Assembly: GCA_025153445.1 (NCBI GenBank)
Contig: JANZNS010000001.1
Coordinates: 372,001 to 436,000, forward strand
DNA length: 64,000 bases
Direction: 5' to 3'
From: Marinobacter sp. BGYM27
GTDB taxonomy: Bacteria; Pseudomonadota; Gammaproteobacteria; Pseudomonadales; Oleiphilaceae
How positions within the stretch are numbered: the stretch's first letter is position 1; each line of letters opens with the position of its first letter. Positions 7,690 to 15,817 of this stretch are shown one piece after another. The position numbers were made by a program, and so were the translations under genes. The notes beneath the pieces are model-generated. The model searched no databases. It was not told where the DNA came from and was given only the letters and a program-made list of their open reading frames with translations.

Positions 7690-8847
7690 TTAGCGGAATA
7701 CGGGGTTCATGCCCGCAGCTTCAAGAGCGGTTGCGCGGGCGTCCATCCAGCCGTCACGAAAGGCTTCTTCATCGGAAGGTGGGTTGTTGCCGGTGTAAGT
7801 CTTCCAGGTTTGCATCAGAATGTTCTGGCGCTTAACCAGCTTGTCCTGATGTGCTTGCATAGCATCGGTCCATTCACCGATTTCCTTGTAATAGGCGACG
7901 ACGGCATCGTGGAAGGGAATGACCCATTCCAAATTCTGGCTGTCCAGGCTATAGCCGCCGTTTCCGGGAGCTGCGTCCTTATATTTATCGAAGTCTTCGT
8001 GGAAGACGCGGATCAGGCTGTCAGCAAGCTTGGGATCAGTGTCGGCGTTTGCTACCAGAATCGGGTACGGGTAGCTCGCTCCGATCCATGGGTTGTCTTT
8101 GCTGTATTCGCCCGCTGCTGACGTGACTTTATGCGGCTGGAAGTAAGGTGCGACCGCTTGCAGGCGCTTCCATCCTTCTTTGTCGTTCGGGTCCAGCTCG
8201 GGCCATACGATACCGCGAGGGCTGGCGGCCAGTTGTTGAGGTGGCGGTGCGACGCTGACAGTAAAGGCGGTATCGACCTGATCCGAGATAATGCCTTCGA
8301 ACGCACGACCGTAACCCGGGAACTCGACTTTCTCGACGTCATCCCAGGTGAGGCCGCCAAACGCCAGGTATGCTTCAGTGCCAAGGTTCAGAGCGTCATC
8401 ACCGCGTATCCAGGAGACGCGCTTGCCTTTCAGATCCTTCGGTGATTTGACGTCGATGTCGCCTGCGACGGCGATACCCAGGCCAAAGCTGGCGATCGAC
8501 GTTGTAATGACGCGAATGGGTTGCGGCCCCCAATTGGGGTCAGCAAACATCAGAACGCCTTCAGAGCCGTAGTAGCTCGCGATACCGCATGCGCAAAGTG
8601 GCACACGGCCGGTTTTGAGCGGCGTCATACGGGAGACGTCGTTTTCACCAGGCAGAATACGTACCGCTGTACCATATTCGTTCTGCAACAGGTTGCCGAT
8701 AGACACCATCTGGCTGTAACCGGCTGATCCTGTGCCATAAGCGGTCATGGCAAGGGTGTTGGGGAGGTCTACTTTTTCCGCGCTGATTGCGGACAGGGGA
8801 GAGGCTGCAACGGCTGTAGCCAGTAAGCACCGAAAGACACGTAACAT
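7690..8847 (-). CDS. TAXI-family TRAP transporter solute-binding protein
   Basis: A 385-residue periplasmic protein with a signal peptide (MLRVFRCLLATAVAASPLSAISA, cleaved near residue 23). The TAXI-family plan is visible: MTAYGTGSAGYSQM near the mature N-terminus, the PLKTGRVPLCACG region, KSPKDLKGKRVSW and a C-terminal domain with PYFQPHKVT. TAXI proteins feed fused TRAP permeases; reported ligands of the family include glutamate-like and dicarboxylic acids, but the ligand here cannot be assigned. AGGA precedes the ATG by seven bases. First gene of the TRAP operon. Confidence 0.92.
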   Translation of the reverse strand: MLRVFRCLLATAVAASPLSAISAEKVDLPNTLAMTAYGTGSAGYSQMVSIGNLLQNEYGTAVRILPGENDVSRMTPLKTGRVPLCACGIASYYGSEGVLMFADPNWGPQPIRVITTSIASFGLGIAVAGDIDVKSPKDLKGKRVSWIRGDDALNLGTEAYLAFGGLTWDDVEKVEFPGYGRAFEGIISDQVDTAFTVSVAPPPQQLAASPRGIVWPELDPNDKEGWKRLQAVAPYFQPHKVTSAAGEYSKDNPWIGASYPYPILVANADTDPKLADSLIRVFHEDFDKYKDAAPGNGGYSLDSQNLEWVIPFHDAVVAYYKEIGEWTDAMQAHQDKLVKRQNILMQTWKTYTGNNPPSDEEAFRDGWMDARATALEAAGMNPVFR

Positions 8848-8895
8848 TAGACAGTCCTGTGTTTGTATTTATGGGTCTGCGTTTCGCAATGCGAA

Positions 8896-8910
8896 ATAAC
8901 ATTTTGTTAT
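8896..8910. promoter_or_regulatory. Inverted repeat upstream of the TRAP operon
   Basis: ATAACA-TTT-TGTTAT lies 49 bases upstream of the binding-protein ATG, next to a second small palindrome TTTCGC-AAT-GCGAAA (8882-8896). Both are operator-like; no regulator gene adjoins, so the binding protein is unknown. The remaining 8911-9154 stretch holds only a CAGAAC/GTTCTG hairpin and no gene I can support. Confidence 0.4.
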
Positions 8911-9154
8911 CCATTTACGAAAATAGACGGGCCTTGCCGGTGGTGTCAATTGTTATGTCTAATCTGTCACGTTTTGTCGCATTGAGGGTGGTGTGTAGCA
9001 GGTTCTTGCAGTGCGGTTCAGGCGCGCGGGACCATCAGCAAAATGCGGATCGAATTGGCTGGGTATTTATTTGTGCGAGGCAACAATCGATTGGGCCTGA
9101 GGCGCCCAGAGAGGCGCTGCCAGAACGCGATGTTCTGCGCAGCAGTGGTATTCG

Positions 9155-9472
9155 TCAGGATTGCTCCGGCGGCAATACGACCCATTCGGGCTCATCAAAA
9201 GCCCCGATCGGTCGGATATCGCAAAAGGGTGCAGCGCTGCGAATGATTTCGGCAACGTCGGGGTTGTGCTGGCCTTCCATCGCATCTCTTTGAGCCTTGG
9301 TGTCCCAGCTGGCGATGGCTATCAGTACATTCGGATCGTCGAGCTTTCGGTGCAATCGAGTACCCCGGGCACCGGGCGCTTGCTGGATGATCTCGCTGGC
9401 GCGAACCCAAGCGTCGGCATACTCCTCTGCGGTGTGGCCTTCCTTGATGTGCACTTCGAAAATGTATTTCAT
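9155..9472 (-). CDS. Small ABM/ferredoxin-like domain protein
   Basis: A 105-residue protein with the alpha/beta pattern of the dimeric alpha-beta barrel group (antibiotic-biosynthesis monooxygenase or Dabb/EthD-like): an opening strand KYIFEVHIKEGH, a helix with WVRASEIIQQAPGARG, then LHRKLDDPNVLIAIASWDTKAQRDAM. Such domains range from haem-degrading and quinol monooxygenases to non-catalytic stress proteins, so activity is not claimed. GGAGG four bases before ATG. It is the last gene after the Cys-Cys protein and ArsA-like ATPase, 47 bases downstream of the latter, so it probably shares their transcript. Confidence 0.75.
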   Translation of the reverse strand: MKYIFEVHIKEGHTAEEYADAWVRASEIIQQAPGARGTRLHRKLDDPNVLIAIASWDTKAQRDAMEGQHNPDVAEIIRSAAPFCDIRPIGAFDEPEWVVLPPEQS

Positions 9473-9519
9473 ATAGCCTCCGTATTGGCCAGGCGCTCAA
9501 TTGGGCAAGCTTGTGAATT

Positions 9520-10530
9520 TTACGCCGGATCAACAAGTTTTGCCGCAAAGGCCTGCAACGCGTCACCACCCTGAATATCATCCTCGAATAGTGGCAGTCT
9601 CAGTTGCTTGATGCCTTTCAGGCGTTGATCAATGTCCGCCAGGTGGCGACTCTGTCTCTCCCTTCGGGTCGCCCAGAATGCACTGTCATCGTCCTCAGGT
9701 AAAAGCCGGTTGATGATAGCGCCGGCCACCGGAATAGCGGCACTTTTCAAGGCATTTACGGCCCGTTCAGTCTCCAGAATTGGCAATCGCTCGGGCGTCA
9801 GCACGAATAGAAAAGCGGTATGGGATGCGTCGTTTAACAATCGTCGGGTGCGATGGAAGAGCCGTTGGCGCGCCAGCAGTGTCTCGGTGAGTTCACGGCT
9901 TCGGTCGTCCAGACCTTCGAGGGCGTTTTCAGACGGATCGGACATGGGGTTGTCCAGGCTACGGCCTGGTGTCAGGTGCGCCAGCGCCTTGCCGAGCTTT
10001 TCAGAGCGTTTGTTGTGTTTGAGCAGGCCGTCTGTCCAGGCGGCCATCACTTCGGGAAGGCTGAGCAGCCGCAAGGTATGGCCGGTTGGCGCGGTGTCGA
10101 AGATCAAAAGGTCATAGTCGTTCTGGCTGTCCTCGATCAGGCGGGACATGCGTTCAAGTAGCGCGGCTTCCTGAGCGCCCGGAGACTGGCTGCTCAGCCG
10201 CAATTGACGTTGCAGCTCTTTGACATGATCCGGCCCGATGTAGCGCTTCATCTGAGAAAAAACACGCTCGAGGTAGGCGTCAACCTCGGTGTCAGGATCC
10301 AGCTCCAGCGCGGTCAGGTTCGGCCAGACCCGGGTTGGCCGGTCGCCGATCGGGCGATCAAACGCATCGGACAGGCTGTGAGCCGGGTCAGTTGAGATCA
10401 GCAGTACACGCCGTCCGGAATCAGCTGCGGCCACGGCAATAGCTGAAGCGACGGTGGTTTTTCCAACACCGCCTTTGCCCCCGACCATCAGCAGCTGCCG
10501 GTTTGCAATCAGATCCGGAATATTGAGCAT
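9520..10530 (-). CDS. ArsA/Get3-family ATPase, cysteine-free single-domain form
   Basis: A 336-residue SIMIBI-class ATPase. The deviant Walker A GGKGGVGKT is at about residues 17-25, STDPAHSLSDAFD (switch I type) at 46-58, and DTAPTGHTLRLL at 145 onward is the A-loop/switch II signature of ArsA/Get3. The protein contains no cysteine at all, so it cannot have the arsenite-binding thiols of ArsA or the Get3 zinc CxxC. No arsB, arsC, arsD or arsR is nearby. It lies 19 bases after the small Cys-Cys protein gene and near cstA. A membrane-protein handling or assembly role, as for Get3, is more plausible than arsenic resistance; this is inference. Confidence 0.88.
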   Translation of the reverse strand: MLNIPDLIANRQLLMVGGKGGVGKTTVASAIAVAAADSGRRVLLISTDPAHSLSDAFDRPIGDRPTRVWPNLTALELDPDTEVDAYLERVFSQMKRYIGPDHVKELQRQLRLSSQSPGAQEAALLERMSRLIEDSQNDYDLLIFDTAPTGHTLRLLSLPEVMAAWTDGLLKHNKRSEKLGKALAHLTPGRSLDNPMSDPSENALEGLDDRSRELTETLLARQRLFHRTRRLLNDASHTAFLFVLTPERLPILETERAVNALKSAAIPVAGAIINRLLPEDDDSAFWATRRERQSRHLADIDQRLKGIKQLRLPLFEDDIQGGDALQAFAAKLVDPA

Positions 10531-10549
10531 AAAGGCCTCAGGTTAGCGA

Positions 10550-10828
10550 TTAGCAGCAGCGCATATTATCAAGTGGCGAGCGCTCCATTCCCATGCGGGT
10601 ATGCCAGTCATGGAAACGTTCCAGCAAAAGGGGCTGCAGCTCAAGACAATACCAGCTGGCAGGGTTGGGAATTCCCATCATTTCACCGAATACCAGTAGC
10701 ATGAAGAGATCATCTTCGTCCCGTTGAGCGCGGGCGATTGCAGCACGGTATGGCGCGTTGTAATACTCGGTACCTGCCGCGCTGGCGCGCCTGTACCAGT
10801 ATTTGAAACGGGCCAGGGTTTTATTCAT
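10550..10828 (-). CDS. Small protein ending in Cys-Cys, CstA-associated ('cory-CC-star'-like)
   Basis: A 92-residue soluble-looking protein beginning with basic and aromatic residues (FKYWYRRAS) and ending NMRCC directly before the stop. From memory this matches the family called cory-CC-star, and the terminal RCC is also how E. coli YbdD and YjiX end, the small partners of the CstA and BtsT carriers. It lies between cstA and the ArsA-like ATPase on the same strand. I infer it is a CstA accessory subunit replacing YbdD, with the terminal cysteines functionally important. Function otherwise unknown. Confidence 0.75.
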   Translation of the reverse strand: MNKTLARFKYWYRRASAAGTEYYNAPYRAAIARAQRDEDDLFMLLVFGEMMGIPNPASWYCLELQPLLLERFHDWHTRMGMERSPLDNMRCC

Positions 10829-10872
10829 GGTGCGCTCCGTTCCGGCAAGCCCGCGACAGGGCGCAGGTTATT

Positions 10873-10923
10873 GGAAAAAGGGTATTGTCAGCGACTACAC
10901 CTTATATCGGAATAGTCGCTGAC
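10873..10923 (-). terminator. Stem-loop after cstA, partial terminator candidate
   Basis: GTCAGCGACTA (10887-10897) and TAGTCGCTGAC (10913-10923) form a perfect eleven-base-pair stem, six bases after the cstA stop codon in the direction of transcription. A T5 run lies about seven bases beyond the stem, farther than ideal. It may terminate cstA or reduce read-through into the Cys-Cys protein, ArsA and ABM genes. Confidence 0.6.
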
Positions 10924-10929
10924 GTATCG

Positions 10930-12612
10930 TCAGGCGTTGCCTGCTTCTGCTTTTTTCTCACGCTTAACCCTGCGCAGCGTGGCGGTGCACTCAAGCGTGA
11001 CCAACACCGCTGCAACCAACACCACAAGATCAAGACCAAAGAGGAACCAGTCGCTCTTGAGGTAGAAGCCTTTAAGTTGCAGCAGCAGCGCGTAGAGGGT
11101 CATCGACAGCAGAAAAATCAGCGGCACCAGCGCGTAAATCGTCGGCGAACCGCGGCGTACCAGCATCACCGTCACGACGAGTAGCGTGAGCCCGGCCAGC
11201 AGCTGGTTAGTTGTGCCGAACAGCGGCCAGATCAGCAGCCCACCGGAGCCATCTGCGCCTCCCGCACCGAACGCCAACAGCAGGCATGAGCCCACGGATA
11301 GCAGTGTTGCGGGCGCTGCTTTGGCCATCCACTTGATGTCGTAGATCTCGCCCCACTCCTGGAAAATGTAGCGTTGCAGGCGAAGACCGGTATCCATCGT
11401 GGTACCGGCGAAAAGTGCCGCCATAACCGTCAGCATGGTGCCGGCTACCGCTGCATCCATACCTGTGCCCTGGCTCAGGATGGTCGCGCCGCCATTGACG
11501 AATGCCAATACACCGCCCTGGCCAAACGCGGTGTAGACCGCCTGCCAATCGGCCAGCGAAGCAAATCCGGCTGTACCGGCGATGATAGCCGCCAGTGCCA
11601 GCGCCCCCTCACCAGTGGCACCAAAGTAACCCACAAAGCGGGCATCGGATTCCCGGTTGAGCTGCTTCGAGGTGGTGCCGGATGCGACAAGCCCGTGGAA
11701 GCCTGAGATTGCGCCGCAGGCTATGGTCACGAACAGCAGCGGAATCATGGAGGGGGTATCCGCCGGCAAGTTGTTGTTGATCATCGGAGCAACGACGGTC
11801 GGGTTGCCAATCAGAACTGCGGCATAAAGTGCGATAAGCCCCACAAACAACTGAAGACCGTTGATGTAGTCCCTGGGTTGCAGCAGCATCCAGACGGGCA
11901 GCAGTGACGCCACGGCGGCGTAAGCGAAGAGGATGAGAATCCAGGCTGCGTTGTCAGACATGCCCATAACCTGTTCGGGCAGGGCGACAGGCACGGAAGG
12001 CCCGATGTAGATCAGGAAATAAAGTGCGGTGACGCCCAGAAGCGACACGATGGGCAGGCTCATCTTGGCGCGGTAGATCAACTGGCCAATAACCAGTGCC
12101 ACCGCAATAGCGCCCCATACCGGCACTACCGAGCCCGGGTTGTTGATCAGCAACTTGGCAATCACCACACCAAAGACGCCGTTGACCATCAACAGAACCA
12201 GGAAAATCACAATCATGAATATTGATCGTGTGCGGTTGCTGACAACTTCGCCTGTGAGCGTCCCTACTGACTTTGCCTTGTTGCGCACGCTGGCCCAGAT
12301 GGCGCCAAAATCATGAATGCCGGCAAAGAAAATAGTGCCGATAGTGACCCACAGGAAAGCGGGCAACCAACCCCATATAACCGCAATGGCCGGTCCGACA
12401 ATCGGCGCGGCACCGGCAACCGAGGTGAAGTGATGCCCCCACAGAACGAATTTGTTTGTGGGAACAAAATCGACGCCGTCTTCAAACTCATGAGCCGGCG
12501 TTTTGAATTTGTCATCCAGTTTGAAAATGACTTTGGCGAGAAAACGGGAGTAAATGAAATAACCCGCAGCCATCGCTCCCAGTCCGATAATCAGCAGCAG
12601 TATGGCGCTCAT
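10930..12612 (-). CDS. cstA: CstA-family carbon starvation protein, peptide/pyruvate carrier
   Basis: A 560-residue inner-membrane protein with about 15 hydrophobic segments. CstA-family signatures include the N-terminal DGVDFVPTNKFVLWGHHFTS region, AGAAPIVGPA, GFHGLVASGTTSKQL and TTMDTGLRLQRY with the last loops GTTNQLLAGL. E. coli CstA is about 700 residues, so this is the shorter class. Family members import pyruvate or peptides when carbon is limiting. AGGA lies seven bases before the ATG at 12612; a GTG one codon earlier is the alternative. No YbdD-type gene follows; instead the Cys-Cys protein and ArsA-like ATPase do. A diguanylate cyclase lies upstream on the same strand. Confidence 0.92.
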   Translation of the reverse strand: MSAILLLIIGLGAMAAGYFIYSRFLAKVIFKLDDKFKTPAHEFEDGVDFVPTNKFVLWGHHFTSVAGAAPIVGPAIAVIWGWLPAFLWVTIGTIFFAGIHDFGAIWASVRNKAKSVGTLTGEVVSNRTRSIFMIVIFLVLLMVNGVFGVVIAKLLINNPGSVVPVWGAIAVALVIGQLIYRAKMSLPIVSLLGVTALYFLIYIGPSVPVALPEQVMGMSDNAAWILILFAYAAVASLLPVWMLLQPRDYINGLQLFVGLIALYAAVLIGNPTVVAPMINNNLPADTPSMIPLLFVTIACGAISGFHGLVASGTTSKQLNRESDARFVGYFGATGEGALALAAIIAGTAGFASLADWQAVYTAFGQGGVLAFVNGGATILSQGTGMDAAVAGTMLTVMAALFAGTTMDTGLRLQRYIFQEWGEIYDIKWMAKAAPATLLSVGSCLLLAFGAGGADGSGGLLIWPLFGTTNQLLAGLTLLVVTVMLVRRGSPTIYALVPLIFLLSMTLYALLLQLKGFYLKSDWFLFGLDLVVLVAAVLVTLECTATLRRVKREKKAEAGNA

Positions 12613-12805
12613 CACAGTTTCCTGAAGAGTTGGTTGGTTTGTTGTGCGAGGGTTCTATTAAAGATAGGTCAGTCAGAACTGCCATGCTCGGCGTTGGGGC
12701 TGAAAAATTCAATGGATCTGCGCCTAATGGCTAATACCGGAATTGATGTGGCTCAAGCGCCCGTGCTCTGGAGCAACTGCTGTCATAATGACGGGAGGCG
12801 CCAAT

Positions 12806-13882
12806 TCAGGCGGTTTGAGACGTCGTCGTTTCGGGTACGGGCATGTGCCCGTCGACCTCGGGTCCTACAACACGGTTTCTGCCTTCAGCTTTGGCGGTAT
12901 AGAGGCGATGGTCTGCCCGGGTGAGCAGGCTTCGAAGGCTGTTGCCGTCGGCGCCGATTTCAGCGATACCGACGCTCATTGTCAGCGAAATGGTTTTGTC
13001 TTCAAAAGTTAATGGGGTGTTCGCCAGGGTGTCCCGCAGGTGTTCGCATACAGTGCGGGCCTGCAAGCTGTTGGTGCCCGGCAGCAGCACGCCGAATTCT
13101 TCGCCGCCAAGACGGCAGGCCAGATCCCCTGCACGCAGGTTCTTCTCCAGCAGGCGCGCCACATGAATGAGCGCCTGGTCGCCGACATCATGCCCATACT
13201 GGTCGTTAACTTCCTTGAAATAGTCGAGATCGATCACGAACAGCGTCAGTGGTCTGGCGTTTCGGGTCGCCTGCGCCTTTTGCTGCTCAAATACTTCCCT
13301 GAACATCGCGCGATTGGGCAGGGCGGTCAGGAAATCAGTGCGCGCCATTTGCAGCAGGCTTAGCTCGGTGCGCTCTCGGCTGACTTCATAAACATGAGAG
13401 AAGGTGACGATGCAGATTGACAATATAGCAATATTCATCAATGGCATAGGCTGCATCAATTCAGCAGAGTCATGGTACTTCATAACGAAAATAATGCCGG
13501 CGATCAGTGTGAAAGTGATGGACATAACGAGCCCGGTTTTGCGACCGTGCAGAAGATGAGAAAGTAGTGGGATCAGGAGCACCCACCCGAAGACGGAGAG
13601 GGTGGCACGGGGAGTGGTCATGGCGAACATCATGACGCAGAAGAATGGTATGGTGTAACAGAAAATCCAGCGTTGCAGGTTCTTGGTGTTGCGGCCAGCA
13701 ATCATCAGGAAAATCGAATAGGCTGCCATGCATAGTTCAGCGACAGACAGCATGATGTTGCCGCGAAATATATTCCCTATCCCGAAAATGATGCCGGCTA
13801 TGGCGGTTAGCCATAGAAGGGAAACCAGCACGGCTTTACGATGTGGCCGAGCCAGTTTAAGGCTCGTTTCGGAGATATCCAT
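12806..13882 (-). CDS. Membrane-bound diguanylate cyclase (GGDEF)
   Basis: A 358-residue protein: about six membrane helices (residues 15-170) lacking a recognisable named sensor domain, then a GGDEF domain from about 185. The domain is intact: DFLTALPNR, IDLDYFKEVND with the metal Asp, and the active loop GGEEF. An RAGD motif five residues before GGEEF forms the RxxD inhibitory I-site, so product inhibition by c-di-GMP is expected. The 190 bases separating it from cstA suggest independent transcription. The signal sensed by the membrane part is unknown. Confidence 0.93.
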   Translation of the reverse strand: MDISETSLKLARPHRKAVLVSLLWLTAIAGIIFGIGNIFRGNIMLSVAELCMAAYSIFLMIAGRNTKNLQRWIFCYTIPFFCVMMFAMTTPRATLSVFGWVLLIPLLSHLLHGRKTGLVMSITFTLIAGIIFVMKYHDSAELMQPMPLMNIAILSICIVTFSHVYEVSRERTELSLLQMARTDFLTALPNRAMFREVFEQQKAQATRNARPLTLFVIDLDYFKEVNDQYGHDVGDQALIHVARLLEKNLRAGDLACRLGGEEFGVLLPGTNSLQARTVCEHLRDTLANTPLTFEDKTISLTMSVGIAEIGADGNSLRSLLTRADHRLYTAKAEGRNRVVGPEVDGHMPVPETTTSQTA

Positions 13883-14146
13883 CTGAGGAGTCCGGAATGC
13901 GTCATTGCCATTCTGAAGTTAATAGACGCTACCTCCAAACACAAGAAAACAAGGATTGTTACGGCGCGGTTTCGACGCCACTTGCCCATATTTCATGATA
14001 TGTCACAAAAAACGATACTAAAGTCGTAGACGCTTGTTGTTGAACCCTTGAGTGCCGCTTTTCGGAGTGGCTGCTACAATTCAGGAAGTACGTACCGGCA
14101 GGCTTGATGGAAAAAGCTTGATCTGTAATTCAGGGAGATGGGTGGC

Positions 14147-14956
14147 ATGTCCATGTCGACAACCCAACACAGCGATACCCAGTTCAGCCTTATTTATCAT
14201 TACCTCCAGAGGGCGCAAGCTTTGCTGGTGCGCTGGTTATTTTGCAGCATGACGGTTTTGGGCGCCCCGATGCTGGCTGCGGATCAGCGCGTTATCACCT
14301 CGCCATCCTCGACCGGGGAAGTCTCTGTGAATGTAGGGCAACGCATTGTCAGTGCCATGTATCGGCACTGCGGCGACGACGTTCATTTCCTCGAGGTGCC
14401 GGCGGCCAGGGCTTTTGTGATGGCAGAAGCCGGGCAGTCTGATGGTGAGCTTGCCCGGGCGAAAGAAGCCGTAAAACCCGGAGCACCATTGCGGTCACTC
14501 ACTGAGATCTTGCTCGAACTGCCGCTGGTGCCAGTGTATTCAGCTAATGATCGGTCGCCGCCGACGGGAGCATCGGGTGAAAGGTGGGGCGTCTTGCAAG
14601 GTTATCGCCGTTTCGCCGGAATGCTGCCCTCTGAAGTAACGGCGGTGCCTGTGCGGGGTACAAAGCAGTTGTACGAGCTGCTTGATCGGCATCGCATTGA
14701 TGCGGCGCTTATGATGGCATTCGACGCCCGGGTCTATTCCAGAATCGACAAGGGCCTTGAAGTCGGGGAACCGGTTGGTCATGTGACGCTGTATCACTTT
14801 GTACATGAAACCAGAGCTGCGAGCGTGCCCTGTTTGTCACAACAGCTCTCCGCCATGAAGCGGGGTGGTGAGTACGATCGGATCATTGAAGATACAGTAG
14901 ACGAATACGTCGCAAGGAATCGGGTTGAGCAGCCGGATGATGGAAAAGCCGATTAA
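14147..14956 (+). CDS. Orphan periplasmic solute-binding-like protein (PBP2 family)
   Basis: A 269-residue exported protein with a long N-region then a hydrophobic signal core (LLVRWLFCSMTVLGAPMLAA) and mature start near ADQRV. Three in-frame ATGs lie within 15 bases; GGGAG spacing favours 14147. The pattern of a mature domain with E/D-rich N-lobe, VPVRGTKQLYELLDRHRIDAALM hinge region and a C-terminal SVPCLSQQL resembles family-3 bacterial extracellular binding proteins of the kind found without a transporter. No permease or ATPase is adjacent; it is divergent from the GGDEF gene across 264 bases. Ligand unknown; it could serve in signalling. Confidence 0.65.
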   Translation: MSMSTTQHSDTQFSLIYHYLQRAQALLVRWLFCSMTVLGAPMLAADQRVITSPSSTGEVSVNVGQRIVSAMYRHCGDDVHFLEVPAARAFVMAEAGQSDGELARAKEAVKPGAPLRSLTEILLELPLVPVYSANDRSPPTGASGERWGVLQGYRRFAGMLPSEVTAVPVRGTKQLYELLDRHRIDAALMMAFDARVYSRIDKGLEVGEPVGHVTLYHFVHETRAASVPCLSQQLSAMKRGGEYDRIIEDTVDEYVARNRVEQPDDGKAD

Positions 14957-15010
14957 GATGTTGCTCGTCCCTGAGCAATCTTCGGAAGTTAGAGCGCGTG
15001 GCCAGGCGTT

Positions 15011-15817
15011 TTACATTCTGGCGTCTGTGCTCTCGAAAATCTTGTCCGCAGAGGCCGCGACGAATCCTGTGTAAAGGCTGCCATCAGCAGTTGGATAACG
15101 TTTGGCAAATTCGTAGAAGCAGCTTGGGATCGATACGGTCTGGTCGGCAAAGCGCGCATCTGCCCTGTCGGCCATAGTTGATGATTGTTCCAGCATGTCG
15201 GCCGGCGACCCTTTTACTTCGCCACCTGACGTGTTGACGTTGTAGCCGTTTTCTTTCAGCACCTCATTGATAGCTTCGACACTGTCGAATTGCTCCAGTT
15301 GGTTCACATTGACCGTGAAGTGGTTGGCGCGATATCCCCAGGCTGCCACCCAGGCCGCATACTCACTTTCAGCCAGCAGAGCTTTGTACGTGGCGTAATC
15401 CACTTTCCAGTGAGTGCCGGAGTAGAGGAAGTTATCGGCGGTCACGGCGTCCGGATCGACCTGATCAACGATGTCACGGACCACGGCCTGAAGCTCAGGC
15501 GAGAACTTCTCAACCAGCAATTCCGAGATAAAGACCTTGGGTGCTGCTGGATCCGGATGCTCATAATGCTTGGCATAGAGCTTCTTCGCTTCGAAGTTGT
15601 AGTCCCCGCCTTCGGTATAACCCAACGCCAGAAAATGAGCGGCCAGCTTGTCGAGATTCACTTTTTCCAGATTGAATGTGCGCAGGGCAATATGATCGTT
15701 AATGATCTTGTGGCCCTGAGTGCCGCCGAGAATACAGTGAATCTCCTGGGCGGATGGCGTGACGGCCTTGTAGTTGTCCCACAGGTTGCTGAACAAGGAC
15801 TGGATATCAGAGTGCAT
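15011..15817 (-). CDS. DUF1338-family dioxygenase, HglS/YdcJ-related short form
   Basis: A 268-residue protein of the DUF1338 (2-oxoadipate dioxygenase/decarboxylase, VOC-like iron enzyme) family. Family-type segments are NDHIALRTFN with a likely metal His, KVFISELLVE and NHFTVNVNQL with a second His. HglS of Pseudomonas is about 460 residues; this is the short type. HglS converts 2-oxoadipate to 2-hydroxyglutarate in lysine breakdown, but the short proteins' substrate is unproven. The frame is open to 15928, yet AGGAG seven bases before the ATG at 15817 decides the start. It overlaps the end of the AstA-like gene by 11 bases, so the two are translationally coupled. Confidence 0.83.
   Translation of the reverse strand: MHSDIQSLFSNLWDNYKAVTPSAQEIHCILGGTQGHKIINDHIALRTFNLEKVNLDKLAAHFLALGYTEGGDYNFEAKKLYAKHYEHPDPAAPKVFISELLVEKFSPELQAVVRDIVDQVDPDAVTADNFLYSGTHWKVDYATYKALLAESEYAAWVAAWGYRANHFTVNVNQLEQFDSVEAINEVLKENGYNVNTSGGEVKGSPADMLEQSSTMADRADARFADQTVSIPSCFYEFAKRYPTADGSLYTGFVAASADKIFESTDARM

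Noticed and set aside
9520-10530. Arsenic-resistance function for the ArsA-like gene
   Set aside because: No cysteine for arsenite binding, single ATPase domain and no ars genes nearby.
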